A stretch of 9,747 nt of DNA from an uncultured Erysipelotrichaceae bacterium. GTDB taxonomy: Bacteria > Bacillota_I > Bacilli_A > RF39 > UBA660. Below, piece after piece: positions 7,505 to 9,747 of the stretch; position 1 is the stretch's first letter, and every line of letters starts with the position of its first letter. A program made the translations under genes and the position numbers. Where the stretch lies: contig CADBRL010000011.1 of NCBI GenBank assembly GCA_902797105.1, positions 1 to 9,747 of the forward strand, in the 5' to 3' direction. A model generated the notes under the pieces. It was given only the letters and a program-made list of their open reading frames with translations, searched no databases and was not told where the DNA came from.

Positions 7505-7533
7505 ATTATAGCAAATATTTGCTTTATTATTAA
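7505..7533 (-). promoter_or_regulatory. Candidate promoter of the pilin-rnr-smpB operon
   Basis: The minus strand has TTAATA (7533-7528, 4 of 6), a 17-bp spacer and TATAAT (7510-7505) with an upstream TG (extended -10). The sequence match is good, but the predicted start (about 7498) falls inside the terminator hairpin. Any transcript would begin with almost the whole hairpin, so its use is uncertain. Confidence 0.4.
7510..7523. repeat. 14-bp perfect palindrome in promoter spacer
   Basis: AGCAAATATTTGCT is a perfect palindrome that fills most of the spacer between the -35 and -10 boxes of the candidate promoter at 7505-7533. The position is typical for a repressor operator. Without a second copy it remains a suggestion. 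Confidence 0.35.
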
Positions 7534-7535
7534 AT

Positions 7536-7609
7536 TGGCAGGGGCAGAGAGAATCGAACTCCCATCAAAAGTTTTGGAGACTCCTATGCTACCATTATAC
7601 CATGCCCCT
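7536..7609 (-). tRNA. tRNA-Trp (anticodon CCA)
   Basis: The cloverleaf reads AGGGGCA/TGCCCCT acceptor stem, D-loop with GGTA, anticodon arm GGAGT-CTCCAAA-ACTTT (CCA at positions 34-36), T-arm GGGAG-TTCGATT-CTCTC, discriminator G, and an encoded 3' CCA. The acceptor stem and CTCCAAA loop match Bacillus tRNA-Trp as I remember it. The anticodon stem has two G-U pairs and the D-stem an A-C mismatch. CCA reads UGG only, which fits UGA being a stop here. Its own promoter and terminator make it a single-tRNA unit. Confidence 0.93.
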
Positions 7610-7630
7610 ATTTCTTTTGGGAACAATTAG

Positions 7631-7639
7631 ATTATATCA
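7631..7639 (-). promoter_or_regulatory. Extended -10 promoter of tRNA-Trp
   Basis: The minus strand reads TGATATAAT (7639-7631), a perfect extended -10, placing the start about 15 bases before the mature tRNA. No good -35 is present at 16-18 bp. Confidence 0.55.
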
Positions 7640-7700
7640 TACTAATTTTTAAAATACTAGCTTTTTGTATTAAAACTTTTGAAAAAATATGTAAATTTAG

Positions 7701-7721
7701 CAGAGATTTATATAATCTCTG
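7701..7721 (-). terminator. Possible hairpin terminator of the accessory segment
   Basis: CAGAGATT (7701-7708) and AATCTCTG (7714-7721) form an 8-bp stem with a 5-base loop. On the minus strand it is followed by CTAAATTTACATATTTTTT, a poor and delayed U-tract. It is the only hairpin between the 68-aa gene and the tRNA promoter, so it may end that transcript. Confidence 0.4.
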
Positions 7722-7779
7722 TTGTTATTTCAATATGTGTGAATAAATGCTTAAAGGCTTTATCTTCAATTGCATTCAA
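7708..7779 (-). CDS. Possible 23-codon small ORF after the 68-aa gene
   Basis: TTG 7779 follows AAGGGGG (7791-7785), an SD-like run that overlaps the stop of the 68-aa gene, with 5-base spacing. The product would be NAIEDKAFKHLF, then THIEITTEII, preceded by the start residue, with protein-like composition. The frame is also open upstream with ATGs inside the 68-aa gene (for example reading MVKFGIFKGDN into it). The stop lies inside the hairpin at 7701-7721. It could be a real small protein, a C-terminal remnant of a lost gene, or chance; nothing similar is recognised. Confidence 0.25.
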   Translation of the reverse strand: MNAIEDKAFKHLFTHIEITTEII

Positions 7780-7789
7780 ATTATCCCCC

Positions 7790-7996
7790 TTAAATATTCC
7801 AAATTTCACCATAGCCATAACGACCATTACTATCATTTTCTAGTTCTTCACAATAATACATGTTATGGTCTGTTTTAATTAGAATACTTTTTTTCTTGAA
7901 GATAACTTCAACTAATTCTTCTTCACCATTTGTAATGTAATCTAGTAAACTATCTATTTCATTAAACGATAAATTCTTTAACTTACTATAATTCAC
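7790..7996 (-). CDS. 68-aa protein of unknown function behind abiE
   Basis: The frame starts with GTG (7996-7994), seven bases after a perfect AAAGGAGG (8011-8004), which fixes the start. The 68-residue product is soluble and acidic: a predicted helix with repeated Leu (KLKNLSFNEIDSLLDYI, residues 5-21), a beta-prone stretch (LVEVIFKKKSILIKT), and an aromatic/Gly tail (YYCEELEND, then GRYGYGEIW). The family is not recognised. Its SD and first codons lie in a direct repeat that recurs at 9596-9633 before abiE, and no clear promoter is seen directly upstream. It may be read from abiE or have been cut off from its promoter. Small size and linkage to a toxin-antitoxin pair fit an accessory gene, but no function is proposed. 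Confidence 0.65.
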   Translation of the reverse strand: MNYSKLKNLSFNEIDSLLDYITNGEEELVEVIFKKKSILIKTDHNMYYCEELENDSNGRYGYGEIWNI

Positions 7997-8020
7997 TTGT
8001 AAGCCTCCTTTCCTGTACTT
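7983..8020. repeat. Direct repeat copy A (SD and GTG of the 68-aa gene)
   Basis: These 38 bases are identical to 9596-9633, 1,613 bp away in the same orientation. Weaker similarity continues to about 8043 (GAAATAGAtAGT in both, with scattered differences). The repeat contains AAAGGAGG and GTG-AAT-TAT-AGT on the minus strand. The two copies bracket the AbiEi/AbiEii genes. Confidence 0.9.
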
Positions 8021-8044
8021 TGCAAGAAATAGATAGTTAATATT

Positions 8045-8092
8045 GACTTATTCTAGGAAAATGGTTTGTTAACATTTTCCTAGAATAAAGTC
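8045..8092. repeat. Long inverted repeat (19 bp) after the toxin gene
   Basis: The left arm 8045-8063 (GACTTATTCTAGGAAAATG) pairs fully with 8073-8092 apart from one extra A; the loop is GTTTGTTAA. It lies 7 bases past the toxin stop. No T-run follows on the minus strand (AATATTAAC), so it is not a standard intrinsic terminator. It could protect the 3' end of the toxin mRNA, be a binding or recombination site, or be a weak terminator. Confidence 0.8.
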
Positions 8093-8099
8093 ATTTATA

Positions 8100-8933
8100 T
8101 TATTTTATTAGCTCATTTATTTTATTTATAGATTTAATTGTATCTTCATAACATATTTTTTGAGCATAAGGATTTCTTTTTTGATACTCCTTCCATGCAC
8201 ACTTCAATTCATTACTATTACTAATTAAACTAATATAATTATTTGTATTTTTATAATAGAGATTAGAATTACGATTACTAAATGTATTTTGTAATGCCCT
8301 TGATAATAAATTTTTGTTTATTTCACTCCACTTAGTAGTTATTAGCATATAAATATCATAAAAATCTTTCATTCTAGAATTAGTTATATTTCTAGTAATT
8401 ATTGTTTCAAATTTTTCTGCTATAATTGTTTCTAAGTTATATGTCATTATATCTATTTGTTCATTATCTAATATACTGTTATATTTGTAGTCTATTTCTT
8501 TCATTGTAATAACATCTCCAGTGGTTACATCTATAAGCAAATGTGTTCTTATATTATCCAAAAAAGCTAATAGATGTATTCTATATCCTGGATATTTCTT
8601 TTCCAATCTAATATTTTTAATAGAAAAGATTTCATATTTTATATCATCTTTAATATTAATATTTATTATTTCTTTTATTGTTTTTTCTATGTTTTCTTTT
8701 TCTAATGTTACCTCTTTAATGGTAACATCAATGTCCATTGTGCTTCGTGCATCAATTCCTAATATTGAAGATAATAAGAAGCCCCCTTTGATAATTATGT
8801 TATTTTTATACTTTGAAATTGATATTCTTTTTAATAAGGCTTCAAACATTACATTTTGAATAACATATCTACTATCTATATTATATTTTTGAGCTAAATT
8901 TTTGGCTTTTGCTTTTAAGCTATCTTTATTTAT
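8100..8933 (-). CDS. abiEii: AbiEii-type nucleotidyltransferase toxin (probable AUA start)
   Basis: This is the toxin of a type IV toxin-antitoxin/abortive-infection system. AbiEii proteins are NTase-fold enzymes; relatives (MenT) add nucleotides to tRNA ends. Family motifs: ISKYKNNIIIKGGFLLSSI, the catalytic ARSTMDIDVTI (D67 and D69 in the long numbering), LLIDVTTGD, AEKFE (K174) and SRMKDFYDIYML. ATG 8849 is the first standard start and gives 249 residues, but it has no SD. Homology continues upstream in frame: NKDSLKAKAKNLAQKYNI, then DSRYVIQNV. The SD GAGGTG (8944-8939) lies five bases before ATA 8933, which overlaps the antitoxin stop as ATAA. The span given uses that ATA (277 residues, usual length). 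Between ATA and ATG 8849 there is no ATG, GTG, TTG or CTG in frame. Either AUA initiates or the toxin start is mutated. Confidence 0.88.
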   Translation of the reverse strand: MNKDSLKAKAKNLAQKYNIDSRYVIQNVMFEALLKRISISKYKNNIIIKGGFLLSSILGIDARSTMDIDVTIKEVTLEKENIEKTIKEIININIKDDIKYEIFSIKNIRLEKKYPGYRIHLLAFLDNIRTHLLIDVTTGDVITMKEIDYKYNSILDNEQIDIMTYNLETIIAEKFETIITRNITNSRMKDFYDIYMLITTKWSEINKNLLSRALQNTFSNRNSNLYYKNTNNYISLISNSNELKCAWKEYQKRNPYAQKICYEDTIKSINKINELIK

Positions 8934-9514
8934 CTTAGCACCTCAACTCTTTCAATTAATTTTTTATAAATTCCCATTTGTTTTGCATATTCATAAAGCT
9001 TACTTTCATCATTTTTATTATAAAAATAGTTTCTTAAAGCAATATTACATAATTCTTTATCTAGCTTATCATAGTACTTTATAATGTCACAAATTGTTCT
9101 TTCCAAATCATAACATCTTATTTCATTGCCAAACATATCTTCTTTTAAAACTAAACCTAAATAATAAATATTTTTTGGCACATAGTATAACTTCACATTA
9201 TCAAGTTTTTGCAAAAAACCTTTGTAACCAGTTGGAACCGTAATATCATAAATAATGGGAATTCTATCACACTTATCATGAAGATATAAAGAAGATAAAC
9301 TAGAATAAATTCCATATTTTGTTTTAGTCAAAATTTCAAACATTTCATCAGAAAATGTGTCACTTGTCATATATAGACCAGTTTTTACCCTTTTTAAAAT
9401 ACCTTTCTTTGTCATGTTAGTTAGATAAACTTTAGGCACTCCTTCTTTAACAACATCTTCGGTTTTTAAATACCCCTTTTTACACAACTTCATAATTTTT
9501 TCTTGGTAATTCAT
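8930..9514 (-). CDS. abiEi: AbiEi-type antitoxin / transcriptional autoregulator
   Basis: AbiEi antitoxins have an N-terminal winged-helix DNA-binding domain and a C-terminal antitoxin domain; they repress their own operon and neutralise AbiEii without a stable complex (type IV). In this 194-residue protein, residues about 1-50 fit the winged helix (GYLKTEDVVKEGVPKVYL, TNMTKKGILKRVKTGLYM), then YGIYSSLSSLYLHDKCDRIP, DITVPTGYK, VPKNIYYLGL and the family hallmark IRCYDLERTICDII. The frame is open to an ATG at 9571, but the extra 19 residues overlap a perfect inverted repeat and do not look family-like, so ATG 9514 is chosen. Its SD is poor (GAAAG, long A-run). It is followed by the toxin with a four-base overlap. 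Confidence 0.88.
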   Translation of the reverse strand: MNYQEKIMKLCKKGYLKTEDVVKEGVPKVYLTNMTKKGILKRVKTGLYMTSDTFSDEMFEILTKTKYGIYSSLSSLYLHDKCDRIPIIYDITVPTGYKGFLQKLDNVKLYYVPKNIYYLGLVLKEDMFGNEIRCYDLERTICDIIKYYDKLDKELCNIALRNYFYNKNDESKLYEYAKQMGIYKKLIERVEVLR

Positions 9515-9524
9515 AATTTTTTTT

Positions 9525-9562
9525 CTTTCGTACTTAAATTTTATCACATTTAAGTACGAAAG
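9525..9562. promoter_or_regulatory. Perfect 15-bp inverted repeat, probable AbiEi operator
   Basis: CTTTCGTACTTAAAT (9525-9539) and ATTTAAGTACGAAAG (9548-9562) are exact inverted repeats around an 8-base centre. It starts 11 bases before the antitoxin ATG. The minus-strand centre reads GTGATAAAAT, which resembles a -10 box (TAAAAT), so a bound repressor would block the promoter; no convincing -35 was found. Known AbiEi proteins bind inverted repeats at this position; that this one does is inference. Confidence 0.65.
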
Positions 9563-9576
9563 GAAATACAAACTAT

Positions 9577-9609
9577 CTATTCCAATAAAATTTCTTTACT
9601 ATAATTCAC
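9577..9609 (-). pseudogene. 10-codon ORF started by repeat copy B (leader peptide or remnant)
   Basis: In repeat copy B the same AAAGGAGG (9624-9617) and GTG (9609) as in the 68-aa gene start the ORF MNYSKEILLE, which then stops at TAG. The first codons match the 68-aa gene (MNYSK); the rest differs. It is either the truncated 5' end of a duplicated gene or a short leader peptide before abiEi. The strong SD suggests ribosomes do load here. Confidence 0.45.
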
Positions 9610-9633
9610 TTGTAAGCCTCCTTTCCTGTACTT
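9596..9633. repeat. Direct repeat copy B (in abiE leader)
   Basis: Identical over 38 bases to 7983-8020, with weaker similarity to about 9656. It lies between the strong promoter at 9685-9713 and the abiEi operator. ACTGTCTATTTCC (minus 9650-9638) can pair with GGAATAGATAGT (minus 9583-9572), which would enclose the SD and the 10-codon ORF in one stem-loop. Confidence 0.9.
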
Positions 9634-9684
9634 GTTAGGAAATAGACAGTCTATATAATATATATACCAAAATTGCATATTAAC

Positions 9685-9713
9685 ATCATACTAAACTTTA
9701 GTTTCTAAGTCAA
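9685..9713 (-). promoter_or_regulatory. Sigma-A-type promoter upstream of the abiE leader
   Basis: The minus strand has TTGACT (9713-9708), a 17-bp spacer and TATGAT (9690-9685); both boxes match 5 of 6. The start would be near 9678, giving a leader of about 165 bases before abiEi. The spacer contains the 13-bp palindrome ACTAAACTTTAGT (9690-9702). This is the best promoter in the accessory part. Confidence 0.65.
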
Positions 9714-9720
9714 GAACATA

Positions 9721-9746
9721 ACTTAAATTTCTAACGAAATTCAAGT
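9721..9746. repeat. 11-bp inverted repeat upstream of the abiE-leader promoter
   Basis: ACTTAAATTTC (9721-9731) and GAAATTCAAGT (9736-9746) form an inverted repeat with one mismatch (a G-U pair in minus-strand RNA), 7 bases before the -35 box. The outer half-sites ACTTAAAT and ATTCAAGT resemble those of the abiEi operator at 9525-9562. It could be a second operator or the end of an upstream transcript; no U-tract follows. Confidence 0.45.
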
Positions 9747-9747
9747 A

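Noticed and set aside
7566..7585. tRNA-Gly(TCC) instead of tRNA-Trp
   Set aside because: A Gly reading would need the loop shifted by one base, placing C at position 33. The AGGGGCA acceptor stem and CTCCAAA loop fit tRNA-Trp.
7445..7630. Plus-strand ORF through the tRNA-Trp region
   Set aside because: It only reads through the complement of the tRNA and its terminator and has no SD.
9515..9571. Longer AbiEi start at ATG 9571
   Set aside because: The extra 19 residues are encoded across the perfect inverted repeat and do not resemble the family N-terminus; ATG 9514 gives the usual length.
7983..9633. CRISPR array or insertion sequence
   Set aside because: Only two repeat copies 1.6 kb apart exist, there are no spacers or cas genes, and no transposase or terminal inverted repeats flank the module.

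Overview
The window is very AT-rich, has short intergenic gaps, uses Firmicute-type Shine-Dalgarno sequences (AAGGAGG variants) and carries Gram-positive lipoproteins. TGA is a genuine stop (it ends cdaA and coincides with the cdaR start) and TGG encodes Trp, so this is the standard code and not the Mycoplasma code. The gene set (CdaA/CdaR, RNase R-SmpB, DUF3048/YerB-like, DUF378, GerS/LolA-like lipoprotein) points to a low-GC Firmicute, plausibly an uncultured gut Bacilli/RF39-type or Clostridia-like lineage. The lineage is an inference; no rRNA is present.

Layout. 1-278 (-) is the 5' part of a GerS/LolA-like lipoprotein. 382-576 (+) is a small DUF378 membrane protein, the only plus-strand gene. 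Two back-to-back hairpins (579-622) separate it from the convergent cdaA-cdaR operon (2786 down to 628), which makes and regulates c-di-AMP. A terminator at 2841-2858 ends a compact minus-strand operon reading, from 7444 downward: type IV pilin-like protein, a paralogue of it lacking the prepilin site, RNase R, SmpB, a DUF3048 lipoprotein and an 88-aa single-pass membrane protein. Upstream lies tRNA-Trp(CCA) with its own extended -10 promoter and a strong terminator.

Accessory part (about 7700-9747). A type IV toxin-antitoxin pair, AbiEi/AbiEii, sits between two direct repeats (38 bp identical, about 60 bp similar). Each repeat carries a perfect Shine-Dalgarno and a GTG start. One copy starts an unrecognised 68-aa gene; the other starts a 10-codon ORF in the abiE leader. 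The best promoter of the region (TTGACT-17-TATGAT) lies upstream of the second copy. This suggests that the abiE module was inserted between a promoter and its original gene, or that the segment is a two-unit cassette array with a shared leader.

Most notable points: (i) the toxin has no usable ATG at its homologous N-terminus. A good Shine-Dalgarno leads into ATA, which overlaps the antitoxin stop as ATAA where an ATGA overlap would be expected, so translation may start at AUA or the toxin may be attenuated or dead. (ii) A perfect 15-bp inverted repeat lies at the abiEi promoter, with related half-sites about 190 bp upstream. (iii) The pilin-like paralogue has lost its processing site and lies in an RNA-decay/ribosome-rescue operon. 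(iv) A 19-bp inverted repeat without a U-tract lies behind the toxin.
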